NCBI RefSeq assembly: GCF_001039355.2
Contig: NW_019775880.1
Span: forward strand, 602,127 to 666,126
DNA length: 64,000 nucleotides
Source of the DNA: Lingula anatina
Lineage: Eukaryota > Brachiopoda > Lingulata > Lingulida > Lingulidae
Direction: 5' to 3'
This document shows, one piece after another, positions 27,957 through 39,667 of this stretch. The notes beneath the pieces were generated by a model that made no database searches, was not told where the DNA came from, and was given only the letters and a program-made list of their open reading frames with translations. The translations under genes were made by a program, and so were the position numbers. How positions within the stretch are numbered: the stretch's first letter is position 1; each line of letters begins with the position of its first letter.

Positions 27957-28004
<48 letters not shown>

Positions 28005-28754
28005 GAGACTCTTTAGATGTAAAAACTTTTCTGTGCTCATTAAATTATTATTAAATATTGATAAAATCATGTGTGCACAGTTAAAAAAAAACCTTTATGA
28101 GATTATTTTTTACAAAAGACTTGTTGAATATACTGTACTTTGGTGACATTAACCTCATCAATGCCAAGCTATATTAGTTGAAATTTGTAATATATTTGAA
28201 TATATTCTGTTATGTTTTAATATAGCAGGAACGAACTGCCCTTTTTGCTGGGAAAAGGGCCCTTCTGGGTAAAATTTGATCTAGGTACATGATAGTTGCA
28301 TGGTGAAAGGTCCATTTTTTTAGAAAAAGAACCCCAGTTTTGAAATTGCTGGTTTCTAACTTCTAGTTTACTACATAAAGAAGAAGGAGAACAAGAAGGG
28401 AAAGATTCCAAAGACATGAAAGTAGAGAAATTAATGGAGACCCACTTTGGGCAGTTGGTTGAACTTCGGAATGAACTGTATGAAAATTGCAAAAGCAAAG
28501 TTGAAAAAATTGAAAGGTGAGGCAAGAAAACAAATTTATGATGCAGATATTATTTTGAAGCCATTTTGCCAATTTTAGCATTGTATTCTTTATAAAACTA
28601 ATTGTACTGATTTTGTGAATGAAATGTGCTAAAGAGATTCAAACCATTACATTTTAGGCCACCTGAGGTTGTTAGTAAATGTGCAGTTGTACATAAAAAA
28701 CTAAAAAGTATTTCTCATAAGTTGCATGATCTCTGAAGATCAGACATACCCACA

Positions 28755-28811
<57 letters not shown>

Positions 28812-31045
28812 TTGAAATTTGTAATATATTTGAATATATTCTGTTATGTTTTAATATAGCAGGAACGAACTGCCCTTTATATATATATATATTTTTTTTT
28901 TTTGTATTAGACATAGACATAGATGTAGTTTTATTTTTCATGCTGAATGATAGTTTCTGTGATTAGCTCACGTAAATTCAGTGCCAAAAACCTCGTCTAC
29001 TTTATCTGATTTTTCTGACAAAAGTTTTTTTTTAATTCTTTCTCTTGTACAATTGCCTTGCAGAGAGAGACTTAATAACTTCAGAAATAGGCTGAAAGCA
29101 GTTCAGGTCACGCCTGTGTCTCTGTATGAAGAGTACCAGGGTAAACTCCGTGGAGCAGTGAACAGAAAGCTACGTTCTCTTGAAGAAATTCTAGAAAATA
29201 ACTCTTTGGCTGAAGACAACACAGTCAAATGGTATGAAGGAACACAAGTCTATTTTGACCAGTTGATTAATTGTTATTTTCATGTTTTTAAGATAGATTG
29301 TTAAAAAGTTAATTGAGCAGGCCAAGTGGTTTGAGTAGAGCATGATGAGTTATTTATTGATTATTAGAAGTTTGGTTATTGAAATTTTTATTTAATGTTA
29401 TTAGGTGTACATTTTAGTACCTTCAAAGAAATGAAATCCATAAGAAATATTGGTTAAGATTCTTATCTTATGATATTAAAGACTCATAATTTATAAAATT
29501 CTTAATATAAGTTTTTCATTAAGTTTTTAAAGTCATGGCCAATGGTATTTAATTTGTATTCTTTAGAATATGCTAATTTATTAAATATTGATAAAATCAT
29601 GAATCCTAAGGTGCATATTTGCTTTCTGGTCTCCGGTGAATACTGAAAATGAAAGAGAAGAAACTTAAGGATATGATTTAGTGGTCTATGTGGTCTATGC
29701 CTTTTTATTCAGGTTGGAGTATCTGAAGAAATATATGAGCCTGGGAGGCTGCGCCAAGGATCCAGAGATTCAAGAACTGCTGAAGAAGATCTCAAAGTTT
29801 GCAGGCAGTGAGATATGGAACAAAGTGGGAAAGACCAAGGTGCAGTACATTTCTAAATTACATTATTCTGAAGGGACTTCCTTCCAGTTTTTTTTTTAGT
29901 TTTTTTTTTTTTTTTGGGGGGGGGGGGGAGGGGGGCAATTCCAANNNNNNNNNNNNNNNNNNNNNNNNNNNNNNNNNNNNNNNNNNNNNNNNNNNNNNNN
30001 NNNNNNNNNNNNNNNNNNNNNNNNNNNNNNNNNNNNNNNNNNNNNNNNNNNNNNNNNNNNNNNNNNNNNNNNNNNNNNNNNNNNNNNNNNNNNNNNNNNN
30101 NNNNNNNNNNNNNNNNNNNNNNNNNNNNNNNNNNNNNNNNNNNNNNNNNNNNNNNNNNNNNNNNNNNNNNNNNNNNNNNNNNNNNNNNNNNNNNNNNNNN
30201 NNNNNNNNNNNNNNNNNNNNNNNNNNNNNNNNNNNNNNNNNNNNNNNNNNNNNNNNNNNNNNNNNNNNNNNNNNNNNNNNNNNNNNNNNNNNNNNNNNNN
30301 NNNNNNNNNNNNNNNNNNNNNNNNNNNNNNNNNNNNNCAATTCCAACATCCTTTTTTGTTTGTTTTTCCACTATCATAATTTTTTCAGTCTTGTTATATT
30401 TCTTTGGGCAATATTTTGGGTATATTGGCCAGTTATGAAAAAAAAAACAGTTACATATCATGTCTTTATTATTAGTTGATTAAAATGTATAATTTCTTGT
30501 GAGTGTTTATTTTTTCTATCTTCAGGAAAAACTGTGTTTGTTGACCATGTCTTTACAAGCTTCTGAAATTTGCTCCCCACCAGTTCAAGGGGCAATACGG
30601 GTCAGTATGTGGATTACTTGGATCACTTAGATATTATAAAGATCGAAAAATGGAAGGTTAATCTTGTTTGCCAGAGAAAGATTTGAATTCACTTTACTTT
30701 CACTTTGAACTGTGTAATTTTTTTAAGTATCAGGATTTCATGTATTTCAATTACTTAAATGTTTATTTTTAAACTTTTTCATAAAGGTTTAGTAGATTTT
30801 TAAGTGGCAATATTCATGATTTGGTTTTATCTGAAAATATTTTTACATTTGAAAATTCATTTCAAAGCCCAACAGTTTTTAATATGTTGATGATTTGAAT
30901 CTTGATTTTTTTGAAAATTCATTTTCAGTTTGTACTGGAAGATATAATTGGGGGATCATACGAGATGTTTGAAAGGTGGATTCATCACAGGAAGCTGTTT
31001 GTAACGGGCAAGCTGCAACCATCAAACTTGTCTAATGACCCTTAG
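24044..31045 (+). CDS. CCDC60: Coiled-coil domain-containing protein 60 orthologue
   Basis: Poorly understood coiled-coil protein, associated with ciliated tissues in vertebrates (family knowledge). Fifteen exons: 24044-24140, 24344-24588, 24912-24983, 25220-25378, 25683-25849, 26273-26378, 26558-26637, 26763-26957, 27167-27334, 27674-27778, 28367-28516, 29064-29231, 29713-29839, 30526-30600, 30929-31045. All have GT/AG borders and compatible phases. They sum to 2031 nt, 676 residues (human about 550). The C-terminal block (ICSPPVQGAIRFVLEDII, then YEMFERW) matches vertebrate CCDC60 from memory, as do GQGYEQF, LRSILVRKP and WDDFLQV in the same order. The protein is basic and helical with no signal or membrane segment. 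An AATAAA lies at 31345-31350. The intron between exons 13 and 14 holds a gap. The start may shift if an upstream exon codes. Confidence 0.82.
28171..28878 (+). repeat. 74-bp segment duplicated on both sides of CCDC60 exon 11, with (TA)n
   Basis: 28171-28244 and 28805-28878 are identical (beginning ATATTAGTTGAAATTTG and ending ACTGCCCTTT). The second copy lies between two (AT)n tracts (about 28756-28810 and 28876-28892). The copies lie in the introns before and after exon 11 (28367-28516). Confidence 0.9.
29945..30337. other. Assembly gap (393 N) in a CCDC60 intron
   Basis: Preceded by T and G homopolymers (about 29889-29936). The 9-mer CAATTCCAA occurs immediately left (29936-29944) and immediately right (30338-30346) of the gap, so the contigs probably abut or overlap. 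The flanking exons (29713-29839 and 30526-30600) join in frame, so no exon need be missing. Confidence 0.8.
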
Positions 31046-32120
31046 ACGACTTGCATGAAGTGGCTTAAATGTGCAGACATACTACTTCCCATGGACTTTT
31101 TTTAACGGAATAGCATGTCATTACCAGATTTACTACAAGATCAAAGCTGAACAAAATTTTGAAAATTGCAATGTGTGTTAACAATTTGCAGAAGAAGCAA
31201 TTGTTAAGTTTTTAAAACATGCAACTGCTTTTTCCCTGTCTTATAACTTGAATACTTATTAAATTATAAAATGGTGGAACATTCTATAACTTATTCAATG
31301 AACAATGTATATCGTCCTCTTCTTTCCTATAACCTAAACTAAACAATAAACATGTTCTTTACTTTGACTACAGTTTCTCAGTTTGAAATTTTTTATATTT
31401 GCGTGCAATTATTTCCATAATTATAATGAACATCTGCACACACAGAAAATAAATGAAAATAATAAAAATGACAAAAGTTATAAAATAATAAAATCAATTT
31501 ATGAAAAGTAGTACTAAGTGAAACATTAATTGAGAGAAAATATTTTAAGACTTCATGTCATATGAGATGGGATAGAACTTGACAGCCAGATAAAAATTCA
31601 AACTAATCGAGTAGGTGATTTTACTTTTGGTAAAGTAGCAAAAAAATGACGTTTCCTGTTGAAAAATGACTCTGATCGTCATAAAACTCTTGCTTACGCC
31701 CTTGTGACTTGATGTTAAGTATTGTTTGCCTTTTTTGTGTGTGTATAAAGAAATTGAATTGAAACACATTTTTTCAATTTTTCTAGTTTATTCCCATTTC
31801 CATTGTAACAAGTACCTCAAAACAGATACAGCTCAGTAAGATTATTACCCATGTACCTTTACTACTTTCAATAATTTACCCTGAAGCTGCATTATATAAA
31901 TTTAAGAACAATCCAATGTCATAAAGGGAATCAAACATATGCAATAGCTCTTTAAAGTATGTAGTTAAGCTCAATTTTTTTTTCAATGAGTCGAGAGATT
32001 AATGCTATAAAAACGATGTAGAATGAATTTTAAAGTATCTGCGGTATAATTCACATCTGTTATTAATTTTCATCAGAAATAAGTTGGACTTATTCACTTC
32101 TGTACAGCAAAACTCTGTCT
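31046..32120. other. Convergent intergenic region with two 3' UTRs
   Basis: CCDC60 (+) and tyrosinase A (-) end toward each other here. AATAAA at 31345-31350 (+) fits CCDC60. TTTATT at 31787-31792 reads as AATAAA on the minus strand, about 330 nt beyond the tyrosinase tail stop. Nothing else was recognised. Confidence 0.6.
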
Positions 32121-35100
32121 TCAAAAGTAGTTCGCCGCCCTGTTGTTGTAATAATTTTGACCAGGAATGGTGAAGGACTGAGAGGCGGGACGCTGGTTGT
32201 AGGCGGGAGAGGCCTGTTGGGCACGGTACTGAGGCCTTTGACCGTAAGGATTACGGTTGAGGCCAACGGGTGCGTAGAGTGAAGTCTGCGGTGGTTGTCT
32301 GTACGTAGCCTGGCGATACTGCTGTTGCTGCCCAGTGAAAGGGTTCACATATAGGGAAGTTCTTGGATTAGTGTAACGCTGTCCGTAGTTGTTATTGTTA
32401 CCTTGGTATGTTGTACTAGGAGGTCTGTAATATTGCCCATTGGAAGAACTCTGATATTGGTTTGGTCGGTAGTTAGGCGCTTGATTGTAATTTTGTTGAT
32501 TGTATGATGGAGCATAGGATTGCTGAGACTGAGGACGTCCAATGTATTGAGTTTGTCTGTACTGGATAGGTTGAGCCTGCCTTGTGGCTGGAGCGTTGTA
32601 CTGTGGTTGATAGATGGTCTGGGGTCTTTGAACTTGGTTCTGAGAAGGAACGTTATACTGACCAGGCCTTTGACCTTGGTTTTGTGATGGGACGTTATAC
32701 TGAGGTTGGTCGTTTAATGGCGGGGTTTGAACCGGTCGGGATATTGACTGAGTTTGGTATTTGGTTTGGAACATACTGTGGGGGCAACTGGTCGTTTGGC
32801 CCTCTGTGTAGACGACCATCAAATCCTGTCTGCTGTGGCCCTTGTACCTGAGGTTGTTGTGGAAGTTGATGAATTGGCCTTACTGGCCCGAAAGAAGAAC
32901 AGCTGGAACGGCACATATACTGATCGCCGACTCCAATGGCGCAACATTCACCCTGGTGACAAGGGTTCAAGTCCTTGTAAGCAGTGCAGTTGGTGTTCAA
33001 TTGCAGTTTAGTGCGACACTTCGGTATATTTTGGGCATTGTCACAGAAAAGAATGGGCGAGTTGTTGCAGCTTGGACAGACAGGGCGTGGGGAACAGGAG
33101 TAATATAGCCTGGTGTAGTCGTCCGACAATCCATCGATATTACGAATTCTGAAAGGTCGCATCATCTTGTTCGGCAGATGAACAGAGTCTTCAACGCGGG
33201 TAGGAATGGGCCACTCAGGGAGAGGGGTTGTGCCGCCAACACCTTGGGCTTCAGCGTCTTCGGGGTAATCAGTTTCGGGATTGATCCCCAGACTTCTTTG
33301 CTTTTGCCTGTAGTCATCCCACCAGCAGTCAAGGTAAGCATGGTACATGTAGAAAACAGGGTCAGCTGGTGCGTTTTCTAAATCTCCCATGTGGCCACCG
33401 ATCCAGTCATGGACACGACCGTGGACAAACTCTAGAGAAGGGTCGACGTAAAACGAAAGATCCCTTAGACCCCTACCACCGGCGTAGAGGAAACCCATTT
33501 CTAGATCGTTGGGAAGAAGAGGCACACGCCCCTCCAATACCCCAGCAGTTAGGTTGCGATACAGGCGAGTACGGTTGGCGACGGGGAATGGTGTATTCCA
33601 GTTGGCGGCAGGCCCGCTCGTGACGTAACCGAAACCATTTCCCATATATTCAGGAGTCCACATAATGGTGTCCTGTGGGCGGGGCATACCGTCATCCATG
33701 GTCGGGTCCCAATATGGCAAAGTCACTCCAGGCTCATGCCGTTGCATGGCTGTCTCAAACCTGTAATGATTAAAACGAAAAGGTTGAAATTTTGGATTGA
33801 ATGCCAACACTCTTGTAAGTACATGTTCGCCATGTCTGGCAGTTTGGCCTTGGGTTTGACCAGTAGTCGAACGGATTCCCGTCGTGTAACGACAATAGGC
33901 CTTAATCAAGTGTGCTGTTTGATGATTGGGGATGGGTTCCTACATGTATATCTCGTTAACATTACAGTTAAGTCGAATACCTGTATTAGTCTATAATGTT
34001 CAGTGGTTTGGGTGTTTTTGTAGTCGTTTATCACGTGCCAGTGGCCATTGTCGATTTTAAAATCTGGTATTTATTCATGACGAAAGTTAACCAAGAACAT
34101 AAAGCTATCAAAAATGTGAGATCGCATACATATACGCGTAACTCTATATTTAATTGAAAAGATATAGTAACATGCAATTCAAATAGCCCTTATGGCAGTG
34201 AAATCATGCTAGATTGTTAGGGGGTAGCGATTCTACCAGTAAGCGCCATAAAACATGCAAGACAGATATTCAATAGTAGTTCATTAGGTTATTCTGACAA
34301 ACGTATTTGGTGGTTACACGAAAATGAGTTCACGACTCTCCCTCTCTTTGTATCATGCGCGTGGTAAAAAGAGGTGACAGCCATAAAACACCTATTTTAT
34401 ATTATCGCTATATCTTGTATCGGATAATGTAAAAATGGACGTCGTTCAGTCTGACCCTCGTAGCCCCTTAAACACTTTGAATTATTGAAGGTACCACCAG
34501 CGCGAACCGTAAATTCCATCACCAATGTAATGGTGCACCCCGCACTTCATTTTGGAAGTTAAACAAGTAAATATAGCATTCGACATGGCATCAGGTCTAT
34601 GCTGGTTCGACAAAAAGGAATAATTTACTGCACTTATGTATATACGCTGTGATTTTGTCGAATAATTTTTGGTAAATCATGGCTGAATAGATCGTCTTAC
34701 TAGTACATGTAGGGCCTACATTCACCCATGCATGTGCTTTTATTTGGACATAAACAGAGACCGAAGTATTTTCACTAACTCAATTCTTCGACTGCTATGC
34801 TCATATCCGTTTACTTCACACCAGCATGCCATTTCTGTCGTGACTAGCCTAATGTATTCACTTGAGAGTTGCGGATTGGGCATGATAGTATAAAATCATT
34901 CGGCCAGTCATTGCCTTTGAGTGAAAAGTTCTCAGGCCAGATATCCATAACTCGCGTGTTCACTCTCCATCGCACGGCCAAAACTCAGAGCTGTCGATGT
35001 ATACCGCGCCCTTTTTTAATAAAAAAAAAAAAAAAAAAAAACGCAAATCGTCGTTGAATTGTAAAATGAATATGAAGAGATTGTGACAAAGATAATTTTT

Positions 35101-38100
35101 TGACAACTTACAAAAAAGATTGGACAATTTGTTGATTTCTTAAACGTTGATCACTCAATGTGTACACATCAATACACAACCTCCATCGTCACTAGTCGAT
35201 CAGCAGGACCAGACACATTTTAGGCACATCCCATTTAAATTACATTTAAATAATATCATAGCATGAAATTGCAGTACCATGCGATTGGTTTTCTATCAAA
35301 TTGACTCAATATACCCCTTCCTTTGGATTGCACGTAAAAGTATATAAGTATATATGTATATATATATAATTGCATATATTCTGAATTCTTATTTCCTACT
35401 TATTTTTTTAAATCAAACAAGTTAAAATCTTTGGTTGCTTTGATTAGCAAAATTGATACATTAGGTTCGGTTTAAAAGCAAAGCAGATTTTTTCAATGAA
35501 CACCCTATCTCTCACACACGAGCGGACTCACACACACAGACACACACAGCGGGCTTTGGTCAAACAAGAAGTTATAAAGATAACTTCTTGGGTCAAATCT
35601 GTTCTAATAATGCCTGACACGCCTAAAATAGATAAGCCAACAGCGTTATCTCTACCATCTGGGCTTTTCAAAATGCTAGACTGCCTGTAAGAACTCATAA
35701 GATCCTAAATTACTAGTATCCCATCAGCGTTTATAGTCGTACCAAGCACTGCCCAAAACTTTCATTTTAAAGGCAAACAATGCATTTAGCTGGACACGGT
35801 ATTGCATACTGTAACGAGAACAAAGATATTTATTGTCGAGTTGTTCATTAGTCGCACTATTCGCGAAGTCACCGTGAGGTCACACATCATGTATGAAATC
35901 ATCTTTGTGTCATATCATTCATGAGACATACAATGACAAATATATGTACCGGTCAAAATCATCATTGTGACACCGTGCAACGACCTGGCCCTTACATGTC
36001 TAAATCCACTACGCGTTCGACTTTAAGGGGCAGTATGCCACCCATGCCACTTTTTTTGAATATCGATTTTTTTCTAGTATTCTTAACGGTTTTCCTGGCT
36101 TTAAATGTCACCATGCAATCGTCTTTAAAACTCAGCAATCGTCTTTAAAACTCAACAATTTTAGACTTCTCTTCAGTCAGTTTCAGTCGGATAAACAGGT
36201 GTATGGACTTATTGAATTTTCACTTCGAAAAAGCCAGCCAATATGTGCCTGATATGTTAGCACAGAATATCTACAACTGAAATAAGGACATTGCTCTGTC
36301 CCTTAAGAACTCTCTTTGTATAACAGGGACAGCATAAGCAAAATTCAGATGGCTGTATTGCATGTTGGTGGCAATTTTAGACGAGTCGTCTGCTGAGAAA
36401 TGGAAGTGGTAAGTTGTAAAGCAAATATAATTACGCAAAAGGTCACTATACCAGGTGCGTTACATATTTGTTTTAGTGAACTTCACGCTCACAGAGTGTG
36501 TATGTACCGACTGCAGTTGTGTCTTAAGATTAACGGAAATGGATAGTACAGTTTAAGCCCAAATTAACTATTTATTAACTGGAGGTTGATAAATGAAAGG
36601 TTTAATGACATATCCAGTTCCGATTATCAAATGCATGGTAAGAAGAGAATTATAGTCTTCATTGTTTGGCCGGCCATTTTTCTCATTCTTGGAAAGAAAT
36701 TACTTCTTAGTTAGATATGCTGTTATCAAACAAATTCAAGTATTATATCAGGAGAGAAACAATCTAAGAGCCGATGGAACGACGATAAATAATGTAGCAT
36801 TGTTTGCCTTATTCGTGTGTTGATCAATAAACAAAAACAAGCGAACTTCCATAACAACTCTCACGAAATTTTCGCATAAAACCGGTCCGGCCCCAGAGGT
36901 TCATGAGGACACTTCATGTTATGGCCATCTTTCTTTCCTACGATCAGTAGTTTTTAACGCCAGCATGACAAACTATAAATCAAACCAAAAGAACTTATAA
37001 TAAACTAAGGTCACTTTTATTAACGATTAATTCATTGCCTTGAAGCGTCATGCTTGATGGTTCGTTTACTATACCTGACATACACTACAGAATTCACAGT
37101 TAACTGCACGTTTTTACCTTTAAGACAAATGGTCGCGATTTACGCAGTGGTTAAAACAGCTAATGCTTGCTTAGCTTTCTAGTGCAAATTACTTGAATCA
37201 CATGAAGGCTTGACAGAATTCATTTGTTTCCATTTTTTCTCCAGTCATTATGAATGTCAAGCAGGTCCATATTGCATCTCGCTTTTGCATTGCTTTTGTA
37301 TTGGCCCGATCCGAATACGCTAGTTTACCGAAGGAAGCCAATTTACGTAAACATGTACTTAATGTAATGAGTGGGGATTCCACTGATTCATCTCAATTAA
37401 TGTATTAAGAATGAAACTTTTCCAGTAAAAGGTGAAAGTATCCACTTTTAATTATTTGTAATATATATTACCTTGTTATATTATGAGGTCGGAAAGACGG
37501 AAAACGTCGGAAAACTAGTGGTGAATTTTATCTACCAGCCAATTTGTGATAATCTTGGACTTTTTTTCAAAAAAAATTGTGAAAATGAAAAATAAAGACA
37601 ACAACACACAAAAATTATGTGTACTTCAGGACAGATTTGCGAATATAGTTAAAGGACAATGATCATGTGGAGGGAAAATACATATGCAATAAATGCATTT
37701 GTCATACAAATTACTCGTGAGATTTTTCATATCAAAAGCAAAATCCTTGTCGTGTGTGAAACAGGTGTATATTTAAGTAAAGTCAGTGTAATTAGGTAGG
37801 CCGTAATGAGGGGGTCGGAGCTATGTCAGGGTCAGACAGCGCTGCGGTTAAGGAAATATATTCACCTTAAGTATTGGTGCAATCCGAGTTCATCGGATTA
37901 ATATCTATATTGACGAGATTAGGGTTTTCGAAAGATGCGGGTATAGAAAAAACGGTTGAGATATTTTCAGTTTCTAAACATTTTCGAATAAACTATTACA
38001 TTCATTTAACTTTCAGACGAAACTAAGTAGGGGGTATAAGTGAACAATCTTCAAAGGACAAAATCTTCGAAAATGTCCCTTTTATTGCAAGTACTTGCCG

Positions 38101-39512
38101 TTGGTCTATATCTTTTATGGCTTGTGTCTTACAGAATTGTCTTCAAGGAGACAAATACATCTGTCGAAAACTTTGTTTACTAGGGCACTGAATAAAACGT
38201 CTTTATATAACATGAAAAAGGAACGATTTGTAAAATAGGTCTTCCTTAAATGTAAATGTGCAGATATTATCAGGAAAATGTCATGAGGAACCCTCATTGG
38301 GGCAATTAGCTGAATGTTAAGGATCCTTGATTATGACAGATCAGATATGCTCATTTCAAAAGCAATTTACAGGCGGAGATTATGGAAAGTAACGTATACC
38401 GATAACGGTTCCATTAAAAAGAGAAGTGTAGTGGTTATAATAATTTTAAAGACCGCTTTAACCTTATCTCTCTTTCTTTTCTAATGAATGTTTCAACTTT
38501 ATAATGTCAATCTTATATTTGGTATATTGGCATAAACTGTGCAGCTAGTCTCTGCGTATTTTTATTCATTTTTTTTTATTAACGTTGACGCATTTTTCAA
38601 TTAAATTTGTACATCATCGACGGATACATTGTTTGATTATGTAGAGTATATACCAATCACCATTTAATCTATTATTGGATTTACTTATTTAATGTCTGGT
38701 AGGTCTAAAAATTCCTTATTTACTTCAGTAAAGAGTTTTATCACGCGACTTGTTACAAAACAGTCAGTTGTTTGATTAGATCAAGGAATTAAACACACTT
38801 TTAACTTCCTTAATTAGACTTATTCGCGTGGAGGAAAAATGCTGAAAGTCAAGGGAAGCGCTTTCTTGGATTTGAAAAAACAACAAAAACTATTGTGTTA
38901 AACAGTAAAAGGACGTCTAATGGGGTTTTAAAAATATCCAACAAACCTTTTGATGAACTCTCTGTGCCAAGGAAGGAAAGCTGGACCAAAGTGAGCACCA
39001 GGTGCCTCTGTAGCTTGATGGTAGGCGGTGAAAATGTCGTACTCCGAAAATTCTGTGTTTGGAACCATAGTCACCTTCATAGCATGCAAAGCCCGATGGA
39101 AGCGCCATTTCTCTGCTGGCGACAGGAGTCGGTATTCCTTTCTTGGTAATGGCCGAGGAGGGATGGGGCGACTCTGCCAATACAGTGGTGGGTTAATGGT
39201 AGTATCATCTCTGCGACCAGTAGCGGTCTGGCGCTTAGTTCTGTTGTGTTTTGATGCATTTTCTTCTTTTTCCTCGTGAGTAACGGCAGTTTCGAGAGAT
39301 TCCCAATATTTCACAACTTCTGGTGGGAAGTTAACTTTTGGTGGTTTGGCGCATTCACGCTTCCAATAATTCAACTTGGTGCAACACATGTCGATATCTT
39401 CCTTGGTCAAGCGTCCATTTGCGTTGTGAATTTCTGGGCACTCATGACCAGCGTGTCCAGTGGCGCTGCCCAGTACTCCCAGAAGAGCCACACATACCCA
39501 GAGGGACATCAT
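32121..39512 (-). CDS. Secreted tyrosinase A with Tyr/Gln/Asn/Pro-rich tail (frame break)
   Basis: Type-3 copper oxidase that turns tyrosine/phenols into DOPA and quinones, here secreted. Exon 1 is 39512-38947 and exon 2 starts at 33760 (AAAAG|GTTTGT; ATTACAG|G, phase 2). Residues 1-20 are a signal peptide. An N-terminal C...CC...C segment and an RTKR processing site (91-94) follow. CuA ligands are H165, H174 and H183 (FLPWHRE). CuB ligands are H302, H306 and H329. An 11-cysteine module spans 411-476. The frame then stops at 32695 (543 residues). A second frame, open from 32822 to 32121, continues with about 200 residues rich in Q, N, P and Y (about 26 Tyr). One surplus base, probably in the four-C run at 32722-32725 or the five-C run at 32780-32784, would join them into 734 residues. 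TATA-like sequence lies upstream. The enzyme is certain; the true C-terminus is not. Confidence 0.88.
33761..38946 (-). other. Single intron of tyrosinase A (5.2 kb)
   Basis: Large intron splitting the gene between the CuA and CuB halves. No gene was seen inside. It holds a poly-A tract near 35020-35040, a short TA-rich stretch near 35340-35370 and a two-copy 21-bp tandem repeat (CAATCGTCTTTAAAACTCA) near 36115-36156. Confidence 0.75.
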
Positions 39513-39661
39513 TGTTACTGTGTCTAGGTAGCTTAGACAAGCTACTTCTTCTCTTTAGACACCGAATTCGCACACCTGTCGCTCTCCGTATGGCAGCGTC
39601 TGCACTTCACACACCACACAGGGAAAGTGCCGTGACGCGGGACCAGCCGAGCGGTAAAATC

Positions 39662-39667
39662 TTTATA
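39662..39667 (-). promoter_or_regulatory. TATA box of tyrosinase A
   Basis: TTTATA on the plus strand reads CTATAAAG on the minus strand, about 150 nt upstream of the ATG at 39512. Transcription would start near 39635, giving a 5' UTR of about 120 nt. Confidence 0.45.

Noticed and set aside
32582-33996. Plus-strand frames opposite tyrosinase A exon 2, and similar ones at 39028-39748
   Set aside because: Antisense shadows of a gene with clear catalytic motifs on the minus strand; no motifs or splice structure of their own.
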